A stretch of DNA of 64,000 bases from Conexibacter sp. DBS9H8. GTDB taxonomy: Bacteria > Actinomycetota > Thermoleophilia > Solirubrobacterales > Solirubrobacteraceae. Each line of letters begins with the position of its first letter. Position 1 is the stretch's first letter. The stretch covers positions 806,001-870,000 of the forward strand of contig NZ_CP097128.1 of assembly GCF_023330685.1 (NCBI RefSeq), written 5' to 3'. Position numbers and translations under genes: made by a program. The notes under the pieces were generated by a model. That model worked only from the letters and a program-made list of their open reading frames with translations, had not been told where the DNA came from and searched no databases. Below are positions 28,243 through 35,896 of this stretch, one piece after another.

Positions 28243-29580
28243 TCAGGCCGAGGCGGCCGGCAGCGCGAGCTGGCGCTCGAGGCGCGCGCGGGCGCGGCTG
28301 ATCGCGCCGAGCTGGCAGCCGGGCAGCAGCGGGCCGACGCCGAGGGAGACCGCCTCGGCGTGCCGGCCCTCGGTGAGGAGGGCCTCGAGCTCGCACACGT
28401 CGACGCTCACATCGGAGCTGAGCCGGTAGGGGCGGGTGAGCAGGAGCGGGCCGAGCGCCTCGCGGAGGCGGTGCAGCTCGGCGCGGACGCTCACCTCGTG
28501 ACCCTCGGCGTCATAGAGCTGGGCGGCGAGGTCACGGGCGGATAGGCCGGCCGGATGGAGGGCGAGCAGGGTGACGATCTCGCTGTGGCGGAGGCTGAGA
28601 TGGTGGGTGCCCCCCGGGTCGGTGAAGGTCGCCCGGGCGGTCCCGAGCAGGCCGATGCGAAAGCTCGGGGTCGGCGCACGCCGGCCGAGTGGCCGGCTCG
28701 GCACCAGCAGGCGACCCTCCCCGAGCGGGTGCAGCGACAGCTCGGGATCGCCATCGAGCACGGCCGCGAGCGCCGACGCCTCCACGGGGAGACGGCCGGC
28801 GGCCCACGCGGTCGGGGTCGCTGCGATCACGCGACCGGACGGGCTGAGGGCGGCGGCCGGGCCGCCGTAGCGGGCGGTGTGCTGGACGAACCGCTCGAGG
28901 ATCCGGTTGTCGCGGGCGAGCATCTCCATCCGCAGATGGCTCTCGACGAGCTGGGCGGCGGTCTGGACGAGAGAGAGGTTGTGCGGGTGGGCGGTCCGGT
29001 AGCTGCCTGTGACGTCGATGACCCCGAGCACCCGGCCGGTGTCGGGGTCGTGCACCGGCGCCCCCGAGCACTGCCACGGGTGGATCTCCGCCCGGTAATG
29101 CTCGGCGGAGAAGACCTGGACGGCGTGGTCGGCCGCCAGCGCGGTCCCGACCGCGTTCGTCCCCGCCGCCGCCTCACTCCAGGCGTGCCCGGGGGAGAAC
29201 TGGATCTTCTCGGAGGCGGCGAGCACGTCCGGGTGGCCGTCAGACCACAGCAGGCAGCCGTCGGCGTCGCTGACGACGACGATGTGGCGAGCGTCGTAGA
29301 GAAGCTGGCCGAGCACCCCCTGGAGGATCCCGGTCGCGCGGGAGAGCGGGTGGGCGGCCCAGCGCTCTCGCGCCTCATCCGGCTCGAGCACCTGAGGCAC
29401 CCCCGGTCCGCCCGGGTCGACCCCCTCGTCGGTGCAGCGCTGCCAGGACTGGGCGATCACCTCCCGAACGACGGAGGGGGCCCGGCCGGAGGCGACGGCG
29501 ATCTCATGCGCCCGGCGCAGCACCCGCGCCCAGCCGCGGGCGTCCACGTCTGCCTGCAGGCCAACCCAGCGATCTCTCAT
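28243..29580 (-). CDS. GAF-domain transcriptional regulator of the cox-like cluster
   Basis: 445 residues. The N-terminus (VVREVIAQSWQRCTDEGVDP) and GAF domain with FSPGHAWSEAAAGTNAVGTAL and HPWQCSGAPVHDP match the sensory half of AcoR-type activators, but there is no AAA+ sigma-54 domain. Instead the C-terminal 100 residues (LSLRHSEIVTLLALHPAGLSARDL, then ELHRLREALGPLLLTRPYRL) look like a winged-helix DNA-binding domain. It sits convergent to the cluster, 10 bases from coxG. AGGAGAT directly precedes the ATG. Sensing a small molecule to control the hydroxylase is inferred. Confidence 0.8.
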   Translation of the reverse strand: MRDRWVGLQADVDARGWARVLRRAHEIAVASGRAPSVVREVIAQSWQRCTDEGVDPGGPGVPQVLEPDEARERWAAHPLSRATGILQGVLGQLLYDARHIVVVSDADGCLLWSDGHPDVLAASEKIQFSPGHAWSEAAAGTNAVGTALAADHAVQVFSAEHYRAEIHPWQCSGAPVHDPDTGRVLGVIDVTGSYRTAHPHNLSLVQTAAQLVESHLRMEMLARDNRILERFVQHTARYGGPAAALSPSGRVIAATPTAWAAGRLPVEASALAAVLDGDPELSLHPLGEGRLLVPSRPLGRRAPTPSFRIGLLGTARATFTDPGGTHHLSLRHSEIVTLLALHPAGLSARDLAAQLYDAEGHEVSVRAELHRLREALGPLLLTRPYRLSSDVSVDVCELEALLTEGRHAEAVSLGVGPLLPGCQLGAISRARARLERQLALPAASA

Positions 29581-29636
29581 ATCTCCTCGCCCTCAAGCCT
29601 ACGGGACGGGCGGGCCGGGCGGTGCGCTGATCGGCC

Positions 29637-29665
29637 TTGGCGTAATCGTGACGGTCCTGTAGCCT
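29637..29665 (+). promoter_or_regulatory. Promoter of the CocE-type hydrolase gene
   Basis: TTGGCG (29637-29642) and TAGCCT (29660-29665) are 17 bases apart. This gives an untranslated leader of about 80 bases with a small CCACC/GGTGG hairpin; an AGGAGG site stands 8 bases before the ATG. Confidence 0.45.
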
Positions 29666-29751
29666 GCGGCAGGACGCCGGGGCCGCGGGAGGCTCGCTCC
29701 ACCCTGTTCGGTGGCGGTGTGAAGGGAATCTGAGCAGAGGAGGCGGGTCAC

Positions 29752-31818
29752 ATGCAGTGGGTCAATCGTCGGCGCCAAGCCGGCGTGTCAATCCTTCGGT
29801 TCGCGGCGGCCGTGACGGCCACGCTGTCTGCCCTGGCGCTCGGGCCGGTCGGATCGGCGCTCGCAACGGTGCCGCCTCCGCCGCCGGGCGCGCCGGCGGT
29901 CGAGTCGGCGCCGAGTTCGCTCACCGGCCTCACCCCGCAGCTTCCTGCCAGCGTGCTGGCGGCGAGTGCGGCGCCCCACAGCACCTGGAAGCCCGAGCCG
30001 GCGATCTACGGAACCGCCTCGCGCAACGACATCCCGGTGCTCGGCGCGGGCGGAACGATCATCCGCGTCAACGAGATCTACCCGACTCTCGCCGACGGCC
30101 AGCCGGCCCCCGGTCCCTTTCCGGTGCTGATGACGATGACCCCGTACGGCAAGGGGCAGGGCGGATCGAGCGCGCCCGGGTCGGCCACCGCGCCCGGTGG
30201 CAGCAGCCCGACCGGCGGGGCGGACAACTACCTCGTCCAGCGCGGCTACATCGAGGTCGTCGAGGACGTCCGTGGCACCGGCGACTCGGGCGGAAGCTTC
30301 GGCCTGTTCGACCCGATCCAGACCCAGGACGCGATTCGCGTGCTCCACTGGGCGGCGAAGCTGCCCCACGCCGACGGTCAGGTCGGCACCTACGGGCCGT
30401 CGTATCTCGGGATCGATCAGCTGCTGCTCGCCGGCGCGGTCGGACCCCACTCGCCGTTGAAGGCGATCTTCCCGATGGTCCCCGCCAACGACATCTACCG
30501 CGACACGTCGTTCATGGGCGGGCTGCTCGACGCCGAGTTCAGCCTCGCCTACCTCGGGCTCACGACGACGCTCAACCAGACCAACCCGATCGTCGACAGT
30601 CTCTCTGACACCGGCCTGCTCGCCCAGCTGCTCACGCTCGAGACCGAACACTCCACGAGCGTGCTCGCCTACGACGCAAGCCTCACCGCGGGCATCCTCG
30701 GGGGCGGCAGCCAGGCCTACGACGAGTCCTACTGGAAGGTCCGCTCCCCCGAGACGACGCTCGCCAACGTCGTCCACAACCAGATCCCCGCCTACATCAT
30801 CGGCGGCGAGTTCGACATCTTCCAGCACGGCGAGCCGCTCGACTATGCGGCGCTGCAGAACGTCTGGGCCCACCGGCCGATGAACGCGCCGATGGCGCCG
30901 AACCAGCCGACGACCGGTCGCTACCAGCTGATCGTCGGGCCGTGGGAGCACCTCAACGCCTCGAGCGTCGACGTCGACCCGCTCGAGCTCGAATGGTTCG
31001 ACACGTGGCTCAAGCACGAGCACACGGGGATGGCCGCCACGCGCACCCCGCTGCACTACTACGACCTCGGGACCGGCGCCTTTGACGAGACCGCCCACTT
31101 CCCATTCACCGGCGCAACCCCGACCCGGCTCTACCTCGGTGCCGGGAACACGCTCTCAAGCGCGCCGCCGCCGGCGGTCGCGACCACCGACACGCTGGCG
31201 TGGAGCCCGGCCGGGTCGATCTGTGGACGATCGATCGACCAGTGGTCGATGGGGGCGGTCTCGATCCCGGCCGCGGAGGCCGGTGTGCTCGCCCCGTGCG
31301 TCACCAACGACGCGCCCTCGACGCTGCTGCCCACCCAGGTCTCCTACACGACGGCGCCCTTCAGCCGGGCCACGACCCTGTCAGGCCCGGCCGACGCGAC
31401 GATCGACCTCAGCGCGACGAGCACCGACACCGAGCTCGTCGCCGAACTGGAGGAGGTCACCCCGGACGGGAGCGCGTTCCCGATCACCGAGGGCGCCCTC
31501 GACGGGCGTCTGCGCGCCGTCGACGCCGCCCGCTCATGGGTCTCGCACGGCATCACCCTGCTCCCCTACCACCCCTACACCCGTGCCTCGAGCGCCCCGG
31601 TCGTCCCCGGCCAGGTGACCCAGTATCAGGTCGAGATCTTCCCGACCCTGATCACGATCGCCCCCGGGGACCGGCTGCGTCTGACCATCTCCAGCGTCGA
31701 CACCCCCCACCTGCTGCCGATCCCCCAGGATCTCTCGCAGATGGTCGGCGGGATCTACACGATCCACCGCAGCGCGGCCGACCCGTCCTTCCTCAGCGTC
31801 GACCTCAGCGGCGGCTGA
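29752..31818 (+). CDS. Secreted CocE/NonD-type alpha/beta hydrolase
   Basis: 688 residues with a signal peptide of about 40 residues (RRRQAGVSILRFAAAVTATLSALALG) and a Pro-rich linker. The alpha/beta hydrolase core resembles X-Pro dipeptidyl peptidase/cocaine esterase: DVRGTGDSGGSF and the nucleophile elbow TYGPSYLGID with S217. The C-terminal third is the jelly-roll domain (FSRATTLSGPADATIDLSATS to RLTISSVDTPHLLP). An ester or peptide hydrolase acting outside the cell; substrate unknown. A long hairpin overlaps its stop. Confidence 0.88.
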   Translation: MQWVNRRRQAGVSILRFAAAVTATLSALALGPVGSALATVPPPPPGAPAVESAPSSLTGLTPQLPASVLAASAAPHSTWKPEPAIYGTASRNDIPVLGAGGTIIRVNEIYPTLADGQPAPGPFPVLMTMTPYGKGQGGSSAPGSATAPGGSSPTGGADNYLVQRGYIEVVEDVRGTGDSGGSFGLFDPIQTQDAIRVLHWAAKLPHADGQVGTYGPSYLGIDQLLLAGAVGPHSPLKAIFPMVPANDIYRDTSFMGGLLDAEFSLAYLGLTTTLNQTNPIVDSLSDTGLLAQLLTLETEHSTSVLAYDASLTAGILGGGSQAYDESYWKVRSPETTLANVVHNQIPAYIIGGEFDIFQHGEPLDYAALQNVWAHRPMNAPMAPNQPTTGRYQLIVGPWEHLNASSVDVDPLELEWFDTWLKHEHTGMAATRTPLHYYDLGTGAFDETAHFPFTGATPTRLYLGAGNTLSSAPPPAVATTDTLAWSPAGSICGRSIDQWSMGAVSIPAAEAGVLAPCVTNDAPSTLLPTQVSYTTAPFSRATTLSGPADATIDLSATSTDTELVAELEEVTPDGSAFPITEGALDGRLRAVDAARSWVSHGITLLPYHPYTRASSAPVVPGQVTQYQVEIFPTLITIAPGDRLRLTISSVDTPHLLPIPQDLSQMVGGIYTIHRSAADPSFLSVDLSGG

Positions 31819-31827
31819 GGTCGACGC
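31796..31827 (+). terminator. Hairpin overlapping the stop codon of the CocE-type gene
   Basis: GCGTCGACCTCAGC pairs perfectly with GCTGAGGTCGACGC across a 4-base loop, a 14-bp stem. The TGA stop (31816-31818) lies inside the second arm. No T-tract follows. Confidence 0.6.
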
Positions 31828-31949
31828 GGGTGGGGGCGGCGGGGCGGGAATCTGCGCTCCGGCGTCGAAGGAGACGGGGTGGCGTTCTCACCCTCGATTC
31901 GGTACGCGGACGGGGCCCGAGCCGTCGGTTCCCTACCATTTCGGCTGCG

Positions 31950-33293
31950 GTGAACCGTCCCTCCTGGCTCGCAACGGTCCGGCTCTCCCCGGCCGCCTCC
32001 TCCGGTGCCTCGGCCCCGGCCCGCCTCGCCCTCACCGGCGGCCGCACACGCGACCGCTCGCGATCGCGGTTCGGCGGGGTGCGGGCCCCGGTGCGGATGG
32101 CGCTCGTCCTCCTGCTCGCGCTCGTGCTCGTCCGGCTGATCACCGTGACGCCGCCCGATGCCCGCGTCAGTACCGCGATCCCCGGAGGTGTCCGGATCCC
32201 CGGACCGCCTCCGCGTCCTGACTGGCCGGCCACCGGGGAGGCGGCGCTGACGGTCCCGGGGATCGGCTCCCTCGGCACCTCGAGCGATGTCCGACCGCGT
32301 CCGATCGCGAGCGTCGCCAAGGTGATGACCGCCTACCTCACCCTCGAGCACTTTCCCCTTGCGCCCGGACGCGCCGGGTTCACCCTCACGATCACCCGGG
32401 CGGAGGCGCGCGCGGAAGCCGTCGATCTCCGCCAGGACCAGTCGGTGCTGCCCGTCGCCGCCGGCGAACGCCTCAGCGAACGCCAGTTGCTGGAGGGCCT
32501 GCTGATCCCGTCAGGGAACAACATCGCCCGGATCCTCGCCGTCTATGAGGCGGGCAGCCTCGACCGCTTCCTCGCTGAGATGAACACGACCGCTCGCTCC
32601 CTCGGCATGGACCACACCCGCTACACGGACCCGAGCGGGTTCGCCACCAGCACCGTCTCCACCGCCGCCGACCAGCTCCGGGTGTTCCTGGCGGCGCTGC
32701 GCTTCCCCACCTTCCGGGCGATCATCTCGACCGCCGCGGTGACCCTCCCGGTGGCCGGGACGGTCACCAACTACGACCCGTTGATCAGTGAGGGGTATGA
32801 CGGCAAGACCGGCTCGGACGGGGCGGCGGAGGGATGCCTCGCCTTTGTCAAGGACCTCCGGGTCGGCGGCCGGTCGGTGCCGGTCGTCGGCGTCGTCCTC
32901 GGCCAGGGGGTCGGTCAGAACACGACGACGATCCTCGACGCGGCGGGCGCGGCCGCCCAGGCCCTCGTTCACTCGGTGGCCATCCGGCTCGCGGTCCGGA
33001 CCGTCGTCCCCGCCCACCACAGGGTGCTCGTCGCGACGACCGCCGCGGGCACCCGGGTGACGGGTGTGACCGCACGGGCGCTGTCGGCGATCGGGTGGCC
33101 GGGGTTGACCGAGCGGCTCCGCGTCCGTGCCCGCCGGCTCGGCCAGGCCGTCCACGCCGGCGAGAGAGTCGGCACCCTCAGCCTCGCCGGTCCGCTCCCG
33201 CTGCCCGTCGGCGAGGACCCCGCCACGCCGGTCCGGGCCACCGCGAGCGCGCGAGCACCCGGATTGGCCTGGCGCGTCGGCCATCTCCTCTGA
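31950..33293 (+). CDS. D-alanyl-D-alanine carboxypeptidase (serine peptidase S11)
   Basis: About 447 residues. A basic 50-residue cytoplasmic head precedes one membrane anchor (MALVLLLALVLVRLITV). The penicillin-binding core has all three motifs: S121-V-A-K124, S188-G-N190 and K286-T-G288. The rest, to residue 447, is a beta-rich tail as in PBP5/DacF proteins. It trims the terminal D-Ala of peptidoglycan stem peptides outside the membrane. GTG at 31950 with TACCAT ten bases before is the preferred start; ATG 32097 would remove the head. The neighbouring hydrolase gene begins 6 bases after its stop. Confidence 0.87.
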   Translation: MNRPSWLATVRLSPAASSGASAPARLALTGGRTRDRSRSRFGGVRAPVRMALVLLLALVLVRLITVTPPDARVSTAIPGGVRIPGPPPRPDWPATGEAALTVPGIGSLGTSSDVRPRPIASVAKVMTAYLTLEHFPLAPGRAGFTLTITRAEARAEAVDLRQDQSVLPVAAGERLSERQLLEGLLIPSGNNIARILAVYEAGSLDRFLAEMNTTARSLGMDHTRYTDPSGFATSTVSTAADQLRVFLAALRFPTFRAIISTAAVTLPVAGTVTNYDPLISEGYDGKTGSDGAAEGCLAFVKDLRVGGRSVPVVGVVLGQGVGQNTTTILDAAGAAAQALVHSVAIRLAVRTVVPAHHRVLVATTAAGTRVTGVTARALSAIGWPGLTERLRVRARRLGQAVHAGERVGTLSLAGPLPLPVGEDPATPVRATASARAPGLAWRVGHLL

Positions 33294-33299
33294 GCCGGT

Positions 33300-34217
33300 A
33301 TGCCGACCGTGTCCAACCGCGTGCTGATCGGCGCTCTGCGCCTCACTCGACGCAACCGCATCTGGGTGGATGGGGCCGCCGCCGAGCGCTACGTCGCCGA
33401 CCGGGCGCTGCACCCGGTGGCCTATGGCCCGCCGCGCCGGCTCGGCACGGACGTGGAGGTGAGCGCGGAGCGCTGGCGGGGGTGGCCGCTCTACCGGCTC
33501 ACCCCGCGCCGCCACCGCCCCGCCGGCGTCGTCGTCTACACCCACGGGGGCGGCTGGGTCAGTGAGATCGTCTCCCAGCACTGGCGGCTGTGTGCCGAGA
33601 TCGCCGAGGCGGCCGCGACGACGGTGCTCGTCCCGATCTACCCGCTCATCCCGTTCGGCACGGCCGCCGAGGTCGTCCCGCAGGTCGCCGCGCTCGCCGC
33701 CGCCCACGCCGGGGCCGGCCCCGTCTGTCTCGCCGGCGACTCCGCCGGCGGCCAGATCGCCCTGTCGGCCGCGCTCGAGCTGCGTGACCGGCACCAGCGG
33801 ACCGCCGCCCGCACGATCCTCATCTCACCCGCACTTGACGCCACCCTGTCTCACCCCCGGATCCCGGAGGTGGAAGCGACCGACCCGTGGCTCGGCCAGC
33901 CGGGCATCCGCGTCGTCCGCGAATACTGGCGCGGTGAGCTGGCCCTCGACGATCCGCTCGTCAGTCCGCTGTGGGGTGAACTCGCCGGTCTCGGGCCGAT
34001 CACCGTGTTCACCGGGACCCGCGACCTGCTCTCCCCGGACGCGGCGCGCCTGCACGAGCGGGCGCTCGCGGCCGGGGTGAGGGTCGACTACCACGAGCGG
34101 CCCGGGCTCGTGCACGTCTACCCGCTCACCCCGGTCGCCGAGGCCCGGGCCGCGCGGGAGGTCATTCGCGCGCAGGTGCGGGCGGCCGTTCGCGCCGGGG
34201 CAGGTCCCGCCGCCTGA
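33300..34217 (+). CDS. Alpha/beta hydrolase of the hormone-sensitive lipase type
   Basis: 305 residues with the oxyanion motif THGGGWV (H82 onward), nucleophile elbow GDSAGG (S148), the Asp region TGTRDLLSPDA and the catalytic His in PGLVHVYPLTP. This is the bacterial HSL/acetyl-hydrolase family, which cleaves short acyl esters in the cytoplasm. It begins 6 bases after the carboxypeptidase gene, so they may be cotranscribed, though no functional link is obvious. Confidence 0.9.
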   Translation: MPTVSNRVLIGALRLTRRNRIWVDGAAAERYVADRALHPVAYGPPRRLGTDVEVSAERWRGWPLYRLTPRRHRPAGVVVYTHGGGWVSEIVSQHWRLCAEIAEAAATTVLVPIYPLIPFGTAAEVVPQVAALAAAHAGAGPVCLAGDSAGGQIALSAALELRDRHQRTAARTILISPALDATLSHPRIPEVEATDPWLGQPGIRVVREYWRGELALDDPLVSPLWGELAGLGPITVFTGTRDLLSPDAARLHERALAAGVRVDYHERPGLVHVYPLTPVAEARAAREVIRAQVRAAVRAGAGPAA

Positions 34218-34249
34218 CCGCCGGGGCAGGTCCGCTCGCGTGCGTCACC

Positions 34250-35023
34250 TCACTCGGCGCTGAAGGCCTCCGCCCACGCGAGCGCGGTGCCGGCGAGGTC
34301 GACCAGGGCGGCGTGGACAGCCACCGGATCCTGGCTTCCCCGCGCGTGGGCGACCGCGCGGACCTGGGCGGCAAGCTGCTCGGGGCCCGACGCCGGCGGA
34401 CGACTCGCCCGGGAGGCGGCGAGCCGGTTGGAGAGACGCTCGGCCTGGCGCGCATCGTGATGGACCCCGGGGGAACGGGGGATGAGACCGGCCGCCTCCG
34501 CCGCCTTGGCGAACGTGCCGAAGTGGAAGCGCACGGACGCCGCGCTCGGCCAGTCGTCCTGGTGGTAGCGCGCGGTGCGCCACTCCTGCCCGAGCCGGCG
34601 CGCCCGCGAGGGATCCCAGTCGGCCATGGTCGGGACGTCACCGTAGCGCCGCGTCCACTCGAGAAAGGCGGTGATGATCGCCTCGGGGCCCGACAGGTTC
34701 GGACGCTGGCGGGACGGGGTGCGCTGGGGCGTCAGTCCGGCGGCGCTGATCGCCGCGTTGAAGCTGCCGAACTGTCCGCAGACGACCTTCGCGCTCGGCC
34801 AGTGCCCGCGCTCGAACCGTTCCGCCCGCCACTCCTGCCCGAGCCGGCGGGCCCGGGCGGGCTCCCAGTCGATCATCTTCGGGCACTCTTCGTGCTCGGT
34901 CTGCCAGGCGTGGATCGCGTCGATGATCTGCTGCTTGGAGAAGGCGCGGGCCCGGCGGCCCGGGTTCTGGCGCGGCAGGGACCGCGGTCGGCGGGCAACG
35001 GCAAACCCGGCCAGTGTCGTCAT
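34250..35023 (-). CDS. Protein with two HNH-associated (homing-endonuclease-associated) repeats
   Basis: 257 residues. Two tandem repeats of about 75 residues share the pattern IIxAxxxW...P-x2-xDWxPxRARRLGQEWR...WPSAxxVxxxFGxFxxAxxAAGL (near residues 32-100 and 112-180). This matches the short repeat domain found beside HNH and homing endonucleases and presumed to bind DNA. No HNH or other nuclease motif is present. The remainder is Ala-rich helix. The ATG directly follows the stop of the GntR regulator, so the two share a transcript; a role as DNA-binding accessory is inference. Confidence 0.75.
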   Translation of the reverse strand: MTTLAGFAVARRPRSLPRQNPGRRARAFSKQQIIDAIHAWQTEHEECPKMIDWEPARARRLGQEWRAERFERGHWPSAKVVCGQFGSFNAAISAAGLTPQRTPSRQRPNLSGPEAIITAFLEWTRRYGDVPTMADWDPSRARRLGQEWRTARYHQDDWPSAASVRFHFGTFAKAAEAAGLIPRSPGVHHDARQAERLSNRLAASRASRPPASGPEQLAAQVRAVAHARGSQDPVAVHAALVDLAGTALAWAEAFSAE

Positions 35024-35764
35024 TCAACGGCTCCTTGGATCGTGCGGAGGGGACAGGGTCGACGCCCAGTTGCGGTCCCGGTCGTCGGCGAAGTACTCAG
35101 GGTGGGTGTGGGCGATCTCACCAAGTCCGGTGAGTACCCGGGAGAGGTGGAGGCGCAACTGCGACTCCGCGACGCCGGGGTCTTGCTCGGCGACCGCCGC
35201 GAGTACCGCCCGGTGCTGGGCGACCATCTCGGCGAGGTAGTCGGGGACGGGCAGGCTGAGGCGGCGCACGCGGTTGAGATGGCCGCTCGCCCGCTGGCTG
35301 ATCGACCACGCGACCGCACGGCCACCGAGCGAGCAGAGCCGGCGGTGGAACTCGTCGTCGAGCGGGTAGAAGCGGTCGACGTCTCCCCGGCAGGCCTCCG
35401 CCTGACGCGCGACGAGGTCCTCGAGCTCCCCGACCGCCGCCGGCTCGGCCCGCCGCGCCGCGTCGGCGACGGCCGCACACTCGAGTGAGACGCGAATGAA
35501 CTGCGCGTCCTCAAGCGCCGCGCGGGTGATATGGGCGACGAAGGTGCCCAGCTGCGGCACGATCTCGACGAGTCGATCATCCCGGAGGCCGAGCAGCGCC
35601 TCCCGGATCGGAGTGCGACTCACCCCGAGTCGCTCGGCGAGCTCGTTCTCGGACAGCCGCTGTCCGGGAGGGAACTGGACCGTCTCAATCAGGCCCCGCA
35701 GGACCTGGTAGGCCTGCTGGCGGGTGGAGCCACCTGAGACGCGAGCTGAACGGCTGATCTCCAC
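35024..35764 (-). CDS. GntR-family regulator with FCD ligand domain
   Basis: About 246 residues. The winged helix (TRQQAYQVLRGLIETVQFPPGQRLSENELAERLGVSRTPIREAL) is followed by an FCD domain with its metal-site pattern DDEFHRRL, AQHRAVLAA and LRLHLSRV. Such regulators respond to carboxylates, often of acid degradation. GTG at 35764 has TAGTGT seven bases upstream, so I take it instead of a TTG seven codons earlier. The acyl-CoA synthetase gene, 100 bases away on the same strand, is a plausible target. Confidence 0.9.
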   Translation of the reverse strand: MEISRSARVSGGSTRQQAYQVLRGLIETVQFPPGQRLSENELAERLGVSRTPIREALLGLRDDRLVEIVPQLGTFVAHITRAALEDAQFIRVSLECAAVADAARRAEPAAVGELEDLVARQAEACRGDVDRFYPLDDEFHRRLCSLGGRAVAWSISQRASGHLNRVRRLSLPVPDYLAEMVAQHRAVLAAVAEQDPGVAESQLRLHLSRVLTGLGEIAHTHPEYFADDRDRNWASTLSPPHDPRSR

Positions 35765-35821
35765 CTTCCCGACACTACCATGCAAGTGTGGTGATGGGGG
35801 GGATTTCTGGCCCGAACCCCA

Positions 35822-35896
35822 CCGCCCGCCTACCCGCCCGCCCGCCTACCCGCCTACCCGCCTACCCGCCCGCCCGCCCGTCCCCTACCCGCCCGC
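35822..35896. repeat. CCCGCC/TACCCGCC simple repeat
   Basis: About 75 bases of alternating CCCGCC and TACCCGCC units with near-total strand asymmetry (almost no G-poor interruption). It runs from the end of the acyl-CoA synthetase gene into the region upstream of the GntR gene. The other strand is a G-rich run able in principle to form G-quadruplexes. Confidence 0.8.

Noticed and set aside
29666..29751. Riboswitch in the leader of the CocE-type gene
   Set aside because: An 80-base leader with a small hairpin is seen, but none of the conserved cores of known riboswitch classes could be matched.
31200..31949. Extended N-terminus of the carboxypeptidase upstream of 31950
   Set aside because: It would overlap 620 bases of the CocE-type gene in another frame and translates to Arg/Pro-rich shadow sequence.
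35822..35896. CRISPR-like or telomere-like array
   Set aside because: The units are 6-8 bases with no spacers and no cas genes in the window; it is a simple-sequence repeat.
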